From Psococerastis gibbosa (Eukaryota > Arthropoda > Insecta > Psocodea > Psocidae): 64,000 bases of DNA. Below the pieces are notes generated by a model. The model ran no database searches and was not told the DNA's origin. It saw nothing but the letters and a program-made list of their open reading frames with translations. Made by a program: the position numbers and the translations under genes. Shown here one piece after another: positions 22,365-33,696 of this stretch. The stretch is taken from positions 14,880,001 through 14,944,000 of the forward strand of contig OZ020485.1 in the NCBI GenBank assembly GCA_963971405.1, in the 5' to 3' direction. Each line of letters opens with the position of its first letter. Position 1 is the first letter of the stretch.

Positions 22365-23284
22365 TAACTACTGAAGATGTCTGGATTCTGGAAGGACATC
22401 CTCGTTGCAACTATTACATCCCTGATACAGTCAATGCCCAATCGATGAGCTGAGGTGATAAGAACCAAGGGGGGACACACTAAATATTAATACATTGGTT
22501 CAAATAAGAGTTGTTTTTGTTTATTTAGTTTTGTTCCAACCATTCCAAATTCCGTCTTCAGCACAATCTCTATAAACCACTGATCTGATTTCAAAGTTCT
22601 TTGACGAAAGTGTGCGGTACCCATCTAGGATGCTACAATATGAAATATAGTTTTGTACGTGTACGGAAAACTATTTAGCGTGTGTGCTCCAGGATTTTTG
22701 GCCAATACTGTATGTAAAATTTTTTTTATATCTGCTAATAAAGAGCTCTTAAAATCCCACATAAATTTCAACCTCTAAACTTATGCACGCAAACTTTGAC
22801 AAGACTGAAACTTAATAGCACCAGAAACTACAAGCCTTAAACAGCAGAGCACAGAAAAGCCACATTCTCAAAGCTCTCATACAACAGTAATAAACCGTGA
22901 AGTTCTCTATGTTGAACAAAACATAGTGCTAATTTAAAACAGTCTCTCTCTCTGCTTTCAGCCAACAAGACGCAAATAATGTGCTTTGGGGACCCGCAGC
23001 GTAATAATAATAAAGTAAGAGTGCTTAACACCGAGAGATGCAACACTAATGAGCACGTAAGAAACCACACCCGCAAACTTTTATTATCGTACTTTGCTGA
23101 GGGCGGAATTTTAAAAGAAGTTAACGCATAAACATAATAATTTGCGTAGTCTATAAATGAATGAATGTTTGCATGAGAAACGCCGGAGAAGAGGGTAGCA
23201 ACGCGGTTTGATTTTAGCGAATGCATGCCCCTCATTGTTGTTAAAATTAACTTTGTATAGTTTTACGAATAAAATTAAATTAAA
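22365..23284. other. No gene seen
   Basis: A 132-codon minus frame (22837-23235) has hydrophobic stretches but no recognisable family. I regard it as chance. Confidence 0.5.
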
Positions 23285-23285
23285 A

Positions 23286-23326
23286 ATTCACAACCGGTTT
23301 CGGCTCACGCCATCGTCAAGTGCGAT
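23286..23326 (-). ncRNA. Hammerhead-like motif 3, degenerate
   Basis: On minus: CAC, then TTGACGA (for CTGATGA), T, the stem GGC/GCC with a GTGA loop, GAAA, ACCGGT, T and GTG. The flanking CAC and GTG can pair. Two core bases differ from the functional consensus, so activity is unlikely, but the architecture matches motifs 1 and 2. Confidence 0.4.
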
Positions 23327-23399
23327 TGAAAACAGAATACATGCCTTTTTTCAAGTGCAAATATTTCCAAAATCCTTGGGGGGGGGGGGCGCTCATCCA

Positions 23400-24035
23400 T
23401 AACAGCGTTATGCGTGGGGCCACCGGAGAGAGAGAGAATAAAGAAACTAATAAAGGATTATCCATGGCGTAGACGCTTTTTATAACTACTTACTACGAGT
23501 AAGGAAAAATCAACTCCAAACGTTTTAGATTACCAAAAAAATTAAAAAAAAATTCCAGCTACGGCTCTGGATTCAGTTGTAAGCAGTAACAACATTATGC
23601 GTGGGGCCGCTGGGGAGAAAAAGAGGGGGAGGAGGGGGGGGGGAAGGAAGAGAAGAGTAGACAAGGGAGAATTAGCCGTAACCTAATAATAACACGGAAC
23701 GGTAATAAAAGGTTATCCATGGCGTAGAAGCTTTTAGCGGAGGCTCTTTGTCCCCAGCACCAGCAGACTCGCCCGAGGATAAAGCCCACCACAATAGTCG
23801 GGGGAAGTAGGCGGGGGAAATTTTGTGAATATCGAACAAAATGTCACACATTTCAAGGTTTATCGCATGAGAATGGTGAACAATTGGCGCTTTTTTCACT
23901 TTCCTGATGTTGCCGCGTGTGGAGAAAGTACTCCGTGATATTTTTTTCTAATTCAGAATGGTAAACAATTGGCGCTTTGTTTACTTTCCAGATGTTGCTG
24001 CGCTACACTGGGAGAAGTGATTTTGGGCGATTTTG
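23400..24035. repeat. Two local duplications
   Basis: 23402-23485 and 23590-23735 share ttatgcgtggggcc and ttatccatggcgtag. 23871-23935 and 23958-24005 share aacaattggcgctttt..tactttcc.gatgttgc. A G12 tract lies at 23378-23389 and a G-rich stretch at 23625-23645. Confidence 0.65.
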
Positions 24036-25334
24036 TACCGAAAATTAGCCACATGCGTGCACAAAACTATATACTGTATTTGGGTTATCTACACTTTCCT
24101 TATAGAATGACACGAAGGCGCCAAAAAAACTCATGTTCTATTTAAATGCTTCAGAATTAATTAAATGATTATTAAAACTTATCCTTCGTGCGCACAAACA
24201 TTTACGAGCCCAACATCAAATGTTTTCGTAGCCCTTCTCATCCCTCCATCAAAATAGTTAAAAAAAACATAAGTTAATGCAGCTTAAATGATATGCCATT
24301 AAAAAGCCTGAATGTTTTCTATTTTATGGTAAAACTATAGTTCCTTTAGGTCTCTTAGATTCCAAAAAAAATCGCCACCCTGGACAACAAGTCTTCCAGC
24401 GCCCACTGCCAAAACAAAATGTTGCGAAAGGAAATTGTTTGAAATACGACCTAAGTATAAGGTGTAAACTGTCAAGGTGTACTTTAATTAACTTGGGTTA
24501 AACCAATGCTAAAAAATATGCCTCAAAGATAGATATCAAGATTAACACAAATGTATTTTTCTTGCCTTTCGTTCGGAAATTTTTTTGGCAACCTTAGAAA
24601 GTCAGTACTGAGGGTTATGTCCTTTTCACAGCACATTAACATCGCGCCATTTTAAGATGCTTGAAGTCCGTTCCGTGCTTTTTATTTACTTCATATTATT
24701 TCCCTAAATGCCACCAATTTCGTATGAGGTAATTGTTCATTTCGACTGGCGCCCCCCCGAAGCTTGGTGCCCTGGGCAAATGCCTAATCTGCCTATTTAT
24801 AGGCCAGGACCTGCATGCGTCCCTACTCACCCGTTTTTACAGTAGCTCATTACTCATTTCAAACCCAGCACTTTCTACAGCTCTACCAAATAATAAGAAT
24901 ATAATCTTCCGTGCATCACGGATTGTTCTTCAAACTTCTCTTCTTCCTTATCAGCGGACGTAAATTTCAGGTTCAAGATATGTAGCGGTCGTGACCAGCC
25001 CTGATGACATTTCGGGATGTGGGCCCCATACATGTTGTACAGCACGTGGTCCACTTGCAAATATGGCTGCGAAAACTTGTCTCGGATTGTATCAATGTTT
25101 CCGAGATGTTTACAGTGGGCAGATACAAATGTTAGCCATCCACACAATTTACAACTGATCATGCTCTTGTGCAAAAGTTCAGATAAAAAAGAACGCCATG
25201 GCACTGCAACTAGAGGTCGCAATCCCGAACCTTTTCTCAATCCAAGGAATTTTCCAATAGGAATGGCCTGGTACCTACCTCAGTATTACCATTATTATTA
25301 ATAATAATATTAATACTCTCGTAATTACGTCGAT
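24036..25334. other. No gene established
   Basis: A 121-codon minus frame at 24875-25240 contains a Cys/His-containing stretch (CKLCGWLTFVSAHCKHLG). I do not recognise the family, the overlapping plus strand is also partly open, and no neighbours support it. Confidence 0.4.
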
Positions 25335-25515
25335 TAGGGACGGATCCAGCTCATTTGGGGGGGGGGGGGGGGTAATTATGGGTCAAAAAGAACAAACATA
25401 TATATGTACTAGTAGTATCGATTAAATTAGTACGTAATAAATTAACTTACAACTGTTTTACTAAATTTGGAGGGGGGGGGGGGGCAGCTAACCCTCCCGT
25501 ATCCGTCCATGCAAT
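25335..25515 (+). repeat. Poly-G element with two G tracts
   Basis: Outer ends ggacggatcc and, inverted, ccgtatccgtcc enclose G16 (25357-25372) and G13 (25472-25484). The middle (gattaaattagtacgtaat) matches 27395-27535 in reverse. Confidence 0.65.
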
Positions 25516-26340
25516 GAGCCCACAAGAACAGTAAGCCATGCTGCGATGACCGGTTTATATTGTTGTTGTTCTTTTCTTTCTTAAGCCAATAAATAAATTT
25601 AAGTTTATGGTTTTTACGTCTTCCCAGAGCCCAAAATTTTTCAGAATAATATAATAAGTCAATCCGCCATTTTGAATTTATAAAGCCTGAAATTTGTCCA
25701 CAGATAAGCTAAATATGAGCAGCATAAACTTACAGCAGCCATTACACTCCCAACAGTTTTAACGGCAAAGGTAAAAATAATTACCCCGCTAGAAGCCATC
25801 TTATTAATTTTTCACAGAACAACCGCCTACGAAGAAAGGGGTCAAGCCCCAAAGTAATGTAAGGCTGGGGAGGGAGGGGGAGCATCTGGTAGAAACTTGA
25901 GGACCCCCCCCCCCCGTAATTACCCGTAACTTCCCCTAACAGCCACCCTGCTCTTAAAAGCCCCAAGTTGTGAGCTTCGTTAAGCAAGAAGCTTACCATG
26001 TGCCCACAAGTTAGTGTAAATGGTCAGACTGTTCCATATACAACAATGTCAAAATAGGAATACTTGCACTGTATATAGAAATAGGCATAGCTAATGGTTT
26101 GGCTGAGCTGCTGACTACTAGCGGGGTCGCAGGTTGCGGATAGCGAAAAGGCCACCAGGTATGGTGGCTAGCTGCGAATGTAACGAATAAGCAGTACTCG
26201 ACCAAGCAGCGGCATAATGGTACGGACGGTGTTGTGGCAAGCCTGGTGGTGCAGGCTTGTTTAAAAAAAGTTACAGTAGTCCGAGGAAGACAATTTGACT
26301 GGACGAATAGTTGCCACCATCACTAAATAAGCAACCACTA
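25516..26340. other. No gene seen
   Basis: Includes C12 at 25904-25915. The 26090-26260 stretch has the look of LINE 3' region (gcggggtcgcaggttgcgg) and leads into family K, but no frame is intact. Confidence 0.45.
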
Positions 26341-26470
26341 GTAGGGCACTCTTTCGTCCTGGGGCTGGGCCTCGAAGGGCCTCAATGAAGAGTCAACGGC
26401 ATTAGGATGCAGAAGGCAACGGGAAATCAATACATTGCAATTCACTCGTACAGTTATCATGACTAAGTAC
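26341..26470 (+). repeat. Family K, probable LINE 3' tail, copy 2
   Basis: Shares cgtcctggggctggg, caacggcattaggatgcagaa and gggaaatcaatacattgca with copy 1 at 17735. Confidence 0.5.
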
Positions 26471-26602
26471 TATACATTCGATACTCTATATACTTGACCT
26501 TTTGGGGAGTCCAAAGGATGAGAGTCCTTAGGATGCCACATTTTCATGTTAACCCAGAATATACGGTTGTCTATAGTATCGCGACAAAAAGAGCAGTCTC
26601 AC

Positions 26603-26769
26603 CAGGCCCCTACCCAGGATTTAATTTGGGGGGGGGGGGGGGCAAGAACAATTTTTTTTATAAATGATAGGTACATCCGTAGTGTTTTAGTAGGTTTGGC
26701 TAAAACACATACATTATTTATCATTTTTCATCAAATTTAGGGGGGGCCATGGCCTTGGGTACGGGCCTG
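26603..26769. mobile_element. hAT-like MITE with poly-G arm, copy with 8-bp duplication
   Basis: Ends CAGGCCCCTACCCAGG and, inverted, CAGGCCCGTACCCAAGG. AGTCTCAC is repeated exactly on both sides (26595-26602, 26770-26777). An 8-bp duplication with CA-start ends is the hAT pattern. G15 lies at 26628-26642 and a G7 run near the right end. No transposase. Confidence 0.85.
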
Positions 26770-26777
26770 AGTCTCAC

Positions 26778-27394
26778 CCTCTCATGCCAACTTGAGTATT
26801 ATACCACAATTATAGCTGACGGGACATTTCCATAAAGCTCAGTAGAAATGGCTCTTTAGTCTCACTAAAGACCAGTCACATGAATCAGCAATTCAGTATC
26901 AATGTAGAAAAAAGACCGTAACTCTTGCACACTACCAGCATAGTCAGCGTTATTCGAAATGGAAATCAGCAGCGAGTGCTGGCTGGGAAAGCAATAAATA
27001 ATGCGGGAATTATATGCATAGCTGCAGAAATAGCGAGCAGCAGCAGCAGTAATGCACAGTCGGAATTATTATTGTCCCCTGGGGCGTAGTGCCCTCAAAT
27101 AAAGGGGTTTATCATTGAAATCATGACCCAGAGTCCCTGGTGAATATACGAAGAAGGGGGCACTTAACAATTTACAACAACTTCGTTGCCCTGCACATAG
27201 ACTGCAGAAGGAGGCGTACAGCTAAAATTTCTGTTGGCCGAAAAAGGGCCGATTGGCAAATATATTTTTTTAACGTGGCGGCCACTGTTGTGGCTTTACT
27301 TGGTTCATATAAACAAAAAACATCAAGAGCCCTGATAAAATTTGAGGCCTTGCGTCCTCTTTTAGGCTCCCCTCTAAGGGGAGTTGACAGTTAT
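26778..27394. other. No gene seen
   Basis: Unique-looking intron or flanking sequence; an 88-codon plus frame at 27140-27406 has no domain. Confidence 0.5.
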
Positions 27395-27535
27395 GTGAGC
27401 CATTGAACCCCCCCCCCCCCCTCCCCCGTCTCCAAATTTAGTAAATCTGTAATATTACATGTTAATTTATTACGCTCTAATTTAATCGATATTTCATATT
27501 GGTCCAATCTGACCCACAGCTACCCCCTAAATAAT
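27395..27535 (-). repeat. Poly-C (poly-G family) repeat
   Basis: C14 at 27408-27421. The rest is the reverse complement of the middle of 25335-25515 (ttaatttattacg, ctctaatttaatcgat). It lies just 20 bp beyond the donor of the SCAPER exon at 27555. Confidence 0.6.
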
Positions 27536-27554
27536 AATAGCAATGAAAATTTAC

Positions 27555-27725
27555 CGTATAGCTGATTTCCTGCTGTAGTATGACTTTGTTCTCTTCATTG
27601 CCGTTGCAGCATGCCAGCAGCGTCGGAAACAGCAGCGAAGAGAGCTCGGTATTGCAAAAGTACGGGAATGGAAGGTTGCACAGTTGCTGTAGTACTGTCG
27701 GCATTGTACCTGACTGCAGTATCAT
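27555..27725 (-). CDS. SCAPER: SCAPER homologue, exon (most 3' one seen)
   Basis: 171 bp, 57 codons, phase 0 at both ends. The acceptor is a run of 19 T then CAG, the donor ACG|GTAAAT. The peptide reads [16 protein letters not shown], then [20 protein letters not shown] and [11 protein letters not shown]. This parallels the VIVQSG.HPTVLQ.LC...LFPSLIAAC region of human SCAPER as I remember it. SCAPER is an ER-associated protein that binds cyclin A, and it also recruits the CCR4-NOT complex in tubulin mRNA autoregulation. This region belongs to its C-terminal helical part. It joins in frame to the exon at 40205-40357, leaving an intron of about 12.5 kb. The following, final exon was not found. 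Confidence 0.9.
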
Positions 27726-28084
27726 CTGAAAAAAAAAAAAAAAAAAATAGCAGTGAGAACGCGGTCACGAACACTTTCATCTCAGACGTTCTACCATTGG
27801 TCGCACAGCACAGTTCTGCTTACGATTGTTTATTATCGCAGAGCGTTCGTAGGGATCTTTGTTGCCATACAGGGACAGGCACATGGACCGGAATTATTGT
27901 ACAGTATAAGACAGAACTCCACAGGTGGGGTCAAGTTAAGAAATTTAAAAAAAAAATTGGGGCAGTTCAGGGCTCTGCTGGGTTGCCAAGGTCAGACTCG
28001 AAATTAAATAATTACTTAAAAAGCATAAGCAACCATTCAGCCATATTTTACATGGTACTTTTGTCAGATATCTCTTTATCAAGT
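27726..28084. other. No gene seen
   Basis: Intron sequence upstream of the acceptor. A 184-codon plus frame (27611-28165) runs antisense through the exon and is a shadow. Confidence 0.7.
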
Positions 28085-28165
28085 ACTATTAAGTTACTTG
28101 GTGAGGCGACTGCAGAGGTTCAACGGATGCATTCATTAAATTGTTTGTTTGCTATCAATCTTTAG
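28085..28165 (+). repeat. SINE family D, 3' fragment
   Basis: aagttacttggtgaggcgact through cattcattaaattgtttg matches the 3' half of family D; the head is missing. Confidence 0.7.
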
Positions 28166-28655
28166 AAAATCACCTATTTAAGAGCACACCCCGTTCCTAC
28201 ACATTTTTTTAATACGGAAATTACCCCTAATTGCCAGCGGACCCCACAACAAATTTTAGACTACGGCTACCCAAATCGGTTGTAATCATAAAAACCCACA
28301 AACAATTAGAAAACAATATGAAGACACGAAAAACCTAAAAAAACACTCGAAAATGGAAAGTACCGCGACAAGGTAGCCTGCGATATAGGTATCTATATCA
28401 AAGATGCGATTGACAGATAAAACCGATATAAATGTTTAAAAGGAGTTTGTTGTTAAGATTGCAGGAGATGGGACTTGCGATAAGGTTCAGGCACGCGTAT
28501 AGGTAACAACATTTTCCATATTTGAGACACTGGATCTGATTTAATTAAATTGAACACGCATCGTACAAGGTTGTAAAAAGCAGGTTGCATCGTTAGAGCA
28601 AACTATATTGATGTACGAGTACTAGTATTAGCATCTGTATTATTGTATTAATACT
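28166..28655. other. No gene seen
   Basis: AT-rich intron sequence without recognised repeats. Confidence 0.5.
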
Positions 28656-28677
28656 AGTATTGAGGATACTGTTGCTT

Positions 28678-29150
28678 CGAGAGAGAGTAGCGTATCTGTA
28701 GAAATGACGAGCTCTACGCGATATACCGAGAACCTCCGATGGTAGCCGAAATCAAGAGAGCACGCATCAGGTGGCAAGGGCACGTGGAACGAATTCCAGA
28801 TAATAGTGCTACAAGAGCAGCCTTACACAAGGTGCCCCAAGGGGCGAACACAGATGTGATGGCTGGACGACGTTGAGGTGGATCTGGCGACCCTTGGCGT
28901 CGATGACTGGCGCAGGATCGCGCAGGCTGGCGCGATGTGGCAGAGCAGGCCAAGGCCCCTTACGGGACGTACCGCCAAGGAGTATGTAAGTATGTGTCAT
29001 GCAGGAAGAATGGACGCTAACCACCTTCACCACTGTGCCCAACTCCAAGCAACACCGAAGAACATCATCAGTCTATACTGGGAGGCTCGACGTCGAATGG
29101 CAGAATTGCCACGGACGGGCGTTGGATAAAGGAAAGGAAGTATGTAAGTA
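28678..29150 (+). mobile_element. 5'-truncated LINE insertion, RT C-terminal region
   Basis: Flanked by a 22-bp perfect duplication, AGTATTGAGGATACTGTTGC plus TT, at 28656-28677 and 29151-29172. The insert encodes, in two frames, EIKRARIRWQGHVERIPDN, WLDDVEVDLATLGVDDWRRI and, at its end, RRRMAELPRTGVG before a stop. This is the C-terminal tail of a non-LTR reverse transcriptase. It ends with a short gtaagta tail rather than poly-A. One or more frameshifts and a stop break it, so it is dead. Confidence 0.88.
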
Positions 29151-29172
29151 AGTATTGAGGATACTGTTGCTT

Positions 29173-31284
29173 GTATTATGTTCCGGCCATACAGCTGGCG
29201 AAGAAACTCTCAACAAGTGACCCAGCCCAGATGGCAGGAACTGCATCAGCAGGTTCGATACTCGACAAGAAAAGAAAGAAATTCCAACAGGCTACGGAAC
29301 CACTTGAAGGACTAGGTACATGTTGATGTAAGAAAGATGTCCATGGCTTGGCTGAAGAAGACCAGGCAACCAGGGGCAGTGATGTGTAGAGAGAGGTAGT
29401 CCCAGAGGTCAAAACTGGAAGAAGTACATACGTAGTAACCTCTCATAATAACTCATAACCTCTCATAATTCAAGCAATACACAGAAACCCTGGCTCCACT
29501 AATCCCTCGGATCAGTTTTTGCGACATTGCGACTCGGGGGAAACTATTTTGACTTTTGAGACACAAACACAGTAGCTCCTGACTCCGTCCAATTCCTCAA
29601 TATTTTCACAATATTTTCAGTGCCAAATCTATTTTGAGCGACAAGTACCAGTATCTTAAACTCTACAAAGCACTCGATAAAAGTGAGAAATGAATCGGAT
29701 TATATGTATTGTACAGCACCAGTCGACAAGGCAGGCTAAGAAACCTCTGGAATGACGAGAATCTCAGAAAGATGCCTATGGTGCATTGGCAGATGAAGCC
29801 CATGGAGTCAGGGACCGTGATGACTAGAGAGAGGCCAAAACTGAAAGACATTGGAAATCGTAATCTCGAATACCGTATACGATGTATCCAAGCCAAATTC
29901 CAAGACAGAAGCTCCTGGCTTTGCAAAATCCCCTGGATCAATTTTCACGGTGCTGCAACTCGGTCAAATCCATTTTGAGGGACAAGTACCACACACAGCG
30001 CACCCGCTGTGTAACCCGAGTATGACGCGTAATCACACCAGATTAACGTGTTTACATTTGACTTCCACAGCTCCACAACTGGAAGGGCATCAAATCAACA
30101 TGTTTATGATAGGCACTGCCTCCTTGCGCTTGAATGCGCAATATGCAGTAATCCAGTAATCTGCAGTAATATTCAACAAATATTTAAATATTTTCTGAAG
30201 CAATAATTAACAAGAGCCCATTGTCAAGCTCAAGAGAGATTATTTTATTTAGGCATGAAGACAGCTTTATACATAAAGCACATGTGCTTCTTACCAAGAA
30301 AACGAGATCAATAAACCTTATTAAATAGAAATGGCGTATTTGAGTTGGCCTAGGCTTGAGAATTCCGCCTAGCTAGTGATCAGAACCAAAAGCGGTTTCA
30401 AGTACGGTACGAGATTCTATTAGGTGTAAGCAAATACCCTGATAATTACGACTTCTAGCCAAATTTTTACAGTTTGCATTCTAATATTCAAAATATTCAC
30501 CTGGGCAGATGGTATGTCCATAACATGCAACTGACCCACATACAAACACTTCCGAAGCAGGCAAAAACGGTCAGCCACGGACCGCAGGTGAATGCGGGCA
30601 TCAAGACGTCAGCAAAGAATACAAGCGGAGCGTGGAAAAAAATACCCGAGAAGAATAAGACGGACGGACAGACAGGTGGTGAAGGCAGGTGAGCCAACCT
30701 AATTTATGGACGATCAGGATACGGGCCTAGCACGTATTGAACAGCTATTAACTAAGATGTCTCGATAAGATTCAGAGCTGCCAACTGAAAATAATGCCTT
30801 TTAATTAGCAGGCTTCGTTACCTTCTCACACACAAACGCGCGGCCAAAGATGGGTCAATTTGAATATATTTATTTGAATTGAGGCGGGGCTGATTGGCGC
30901 TTCGTTTGAAAAATGTGAGCCAGGAGGGAGGGGGGGGGGGGTTAAGGATTTAATTATATTCCCATTTCAATTTTATTCAAATGCACCGAAAACGAAAAAA
31001 ACAACACTAAATTTTCCGCGGCCTAGAGAAGCCTGGAAAGTCGTCTCGGCAGGGTGTAAGGTTACCCCCAAAAGATTTTTCTGTTGCGCCTCCCCCTAAA
31101 GGTAAGCTGTTTATACTAAAAGCTAATCAAGCAGCAATGAATGAAGTTGAAGGAATGGATGAAGTGATGTTGGTACGGGAGGTACAGCCCATGGGACAGA
31201 AAAAAACATAAATAAAATGCTTGGAAACCTACTCTGTTGCTATAGGTACTGGAAAGGAAGGTAATAAGGAGAATCTATTGACCC
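29173..31284. other. No gene established
   Basis: 29500-29650 and 29925-29990 share degenerate segments (ccctcggatca/ccctggatcaa; aatc.attttgag.gacaagtacca), an old local duplication. G12 at 30930-30941. Small frames on both strands show no domain. Confidence 0.5.
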
Positions 31285-31598
31285 CTGTAAGAAAACAGAG
31301 AGTGGCGTATAATAAACGACTCGGAAATAGACAAAATGTTTAACGGAGAAGACATAGTACCTCTTGTAAAAGCACAGTGTCTAAGATGTAAGATACTGGG
31401 ATACGTTCGAAGAATGTCGGAGGACCATATGCCGAACAAAATGTACAAAGCACGCATGACGGGACGTAGCCTGCAGGGACGTCCACAAACCGCTGGAAGG
31501 ACGAATCTCACCTCCGCGAGTTGGTAACCCGTAGATGGTGGAGTGCCCTACAAAACCGAGATGACTGGAGGAGTGTTGTTGAGCAGGCCAAAGCCTAA
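31285..31598 (+). pseudogene. LINE ORF2 C-terminal remnant
   Basis: Frame fragments read FNGEDIVPLVKAQCLRCK, VRRMSEDHMPNKM, GRPQT and, in another frame, RWWSALQNRDDWRSVVEQAK ending in TAA at 31596-31598. The order and spacing match the end of non-LTR ORF2 proteins (LRW.GHV.RM ... W...DRD.WR..V..AK). At least two frameshifts separate the pieces. 59358-59560 is a relative. Confidence 0.8.
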
Positions 31599-32154
31599 AA
31601 ATTTAGTTAATTGCCTAATGGAGACCCCCACAACAATCTTACCATTTCTGACTAAAAAAACTTCTTCTTTCTGGCCAAAGAATAACAGAATTTTACCGTC
31701 AATTCGAAATACTGCTCATAAATTTCGATTTCACAATTTAGTTCCGTCTTAATAGTCGTGACCATAGCCCACATGCCAAGTGTACCATAGAGAACATTCC
31801 ACAGCTATCAGTTCGTGGCAGGTTGAATCACGTACGAACCTTTGGTGCGTTATCCTTTAGTATAAATCCTCAGGAGCAAGCAAAACGATAAGAACGAGTC
31901 TCGACCTAATAATGACGCACCGATCACTGTTACCAAACTTCTCATTAACGGCCCCGTTAATTATTCCAATTCTCTCACAATCCATCTTTCTCATTGTTCA
32001 TTCCTTACCGCCTTTTCAAAATTGACTTTTTTTATTAATGGGATATGTAGCATATGTGGTTCAGTAGCTAATTACTACAATCCCCTCACAATCTAATTCT
32101 CTCATTACTCATTTCACAATCGTCTTTTAATTTTTACTTCCCTATTTAACTACG
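31599..32154. other. No gene seen
   Basis: AT-rich intron sequence; nothing recognised. Confidence 0.5.
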
Positions 32155-32490
32155 TTCGTATAAGGAAAACTTTGCGATGGTCGAAATTATCGATTTCGAG
32201 ATTACAACACGCTACGTTTACACGTTTTGAGGTATCAGGAACCAAAAAAACAGTTTAATTTTTTTCCGAAATGTCTGCCTGTCGGTTTGTTAGTCGATTT
32301 GGGGCCAAGCTACTCCATAGAATTTGATGAAATTTTGCATGTAGATACAGAAAAATATTGTTCAATAGATTAATCCAGTGCTTCAAGGAAAAATCTATAG
32401 CCAGCCGATATTTAACCATTGGTCAGTTATTGGAACTATTGCAGTAACTATACTAATTGATAAGTAGGGTTCACTCGTACCGTACCGGCT
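32155..32490 (+). repeat. Family A, internally shortened copy
   Basis: Starts aaggaaaactttgcgatgg, carries ccgaaatgtctgcctgtcgg and gaaattttgcatgtag, and ends with ttcactcgtaccg, the family's 3' motif. Confidence 0.7.
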
Positions 32491-32499
32491 ATCTTTTAT

Positions 32500-32580
32500 G
32501 ATGTCGAGTCTGGAACTACGACCTTCTGTTTCATATACAAGTGCTCCACCAACTGTATAGTATAAGTAAATAAATAAATA
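32500..32580 (-). repeat. tRNA-like (SINE-type) fragment, antisense
   Basis: gagtctggaactacgaccttctg and caccaactgtatagta resemble a reversed B box and A box. Related degenerate pieces lie at 49925-49995 and 55495-55560. Confidence 0.4.
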
Positions 32581-32969
32581 AATATGTATTTCTGTCAAAT
32601 TGTACAATCAAGTAATCAACAAGTAAAAGTAATCAACAAGAAAGTATAAAGTAAAATCGTCAAAATCAGTTAGTTCTGTCATTGTCATTACGCTGGTGCC
32701 TCAGTGATAGTGTAGAAAGCTTCCTCTAAGAGATGGTCTATAAGCAATTCAGGGAAGTTAGTAGCATTTCTCGCCGTTCTCAGTTCACTTGGGAGTTTTC
32801 TAAGACAGACAGTATAGGATCTAGTCACTTAGCTGTGCGTGGTGTTGGCCTTACAAGATTTCCCCTTTGCCTCGTGTTGCAGGTGTAGGTGTCCCCATTT
32901 TGTTTAATTTTCCTCCACACCCCAGGCTTTAAGATATGTAAAATGCATCGATATATTATGTGAAGACTC

Positions 32970-33317
32970 ATTTAACCCAAACCTTTCATGCATCCTTCCT
33001 CGTCTCGTCAGTTCTCCTATGGAACTCCCTCCCCACCCACATAAAAGAATCCCCCCTCTCTTCCAATTTTCAAAGTTCGCTATCGGGAGCATCTAATTAG
33101 GCTAATACACTAGATTCGCCAAGATCTGATGTGGTTTCGCTCTCCATGTGTGAATGAGTGTTATAATTTTTTGTGTATTTGCAACTATTTTTGTATTTAC
33201 AGCTTTGTAACACTAATCAACTAGCCCTCTAATTGAGTGTAACAAAGGGCCCGAAGGCCCTAACTCCGCTAGGGGAGCCTAGTGCAATAAAGAAACAATT
33301 ATTATTATTATTATTAT
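32970..33317 (+). pseudogene. LINE 3' end whose tail matches SINE family S
   Basis: The frame SSVLLWNSLPTHIKESP continuing to SSLSGASN and TAG at 33098-33100 is the classic C-terminus of a non-LTR reverse transcriptase (..LWNSLP..I..S.S...F...L). The 3' tail at 33232-33317 (gagtgtaac, aaggccctaactccgctagg, then an ATT microsatellite) corresponds to the tail of the tRNA-derived SINEs of this window. The upstream ORF is missing, so this is a 5'-truncated copy. Confidence 0.8.
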
Positions 33318-33330
33318 TACATACACCTAC

Positions 33331-33696
33331 AAACTAGAAATGATACAAAATCGTATAATAAAAAACATGTTATCAAATAAAATCAACAAGAAATACAAAC
33401 AATACGAAGAAAAATTCAAACATGCTAACATTCTGCCAATAACGAAACTATTCAAGTATAAATTAATAAGAGATAACTATTTTAAAAAAGAATACCAAAT
33501 AGATGATAAAGGGAAGTACAATACAAGAAACCCCAAAAAGCTTAAGTTTGAGATAACATATAACAAATACGGAGAGAGATTAAAAAAAGTACTTATACCA
33601 AAGATATTTAATGAACTTCCTCCGCAAATGAAAAAATTTAAACAGATGGGTGAGTTAAAAGCGGGTATAAAAAGATGGCTGGTCAATGGGAGTTAA
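33331..33696 (+). pseudogene. LINE reverse transcriptase C-terminal fragment, still open
   Basis: 118 codons from Met 33340 to TAA. The product is Lys/Asn-rich with HANILPITKLFKYKLIRDNY, YNTRN and LIPKIFNELP, the usual order at the end of Jockey/CR1/I-like reverse transcriptases. The catalytic region is absent. It directly follows the ATT tail of another LINE end, so the two insertions are adjacent. The frame is undamaged, suggesting a comparatively young insertion. Confidence 0.8.

Noticed and set aside
22837..23235. 132-codon minus-strand frame with hydrophobic stretches, considered as a SCAPER exon
   Set aside because: No similarity to the expected C-terminal peptide and no fitting splice sites.
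24998..25020. CTGATGA near 25000 as a hammerhead core
   Set aside because: No GAAA box or pairing stem follows at the right distance.
27611..28165. 184-codon plus-strand frame
   Set aside because: Runs antisense through the SCAPER exon, an A19 tract and a SINE fragment; composite by chance.
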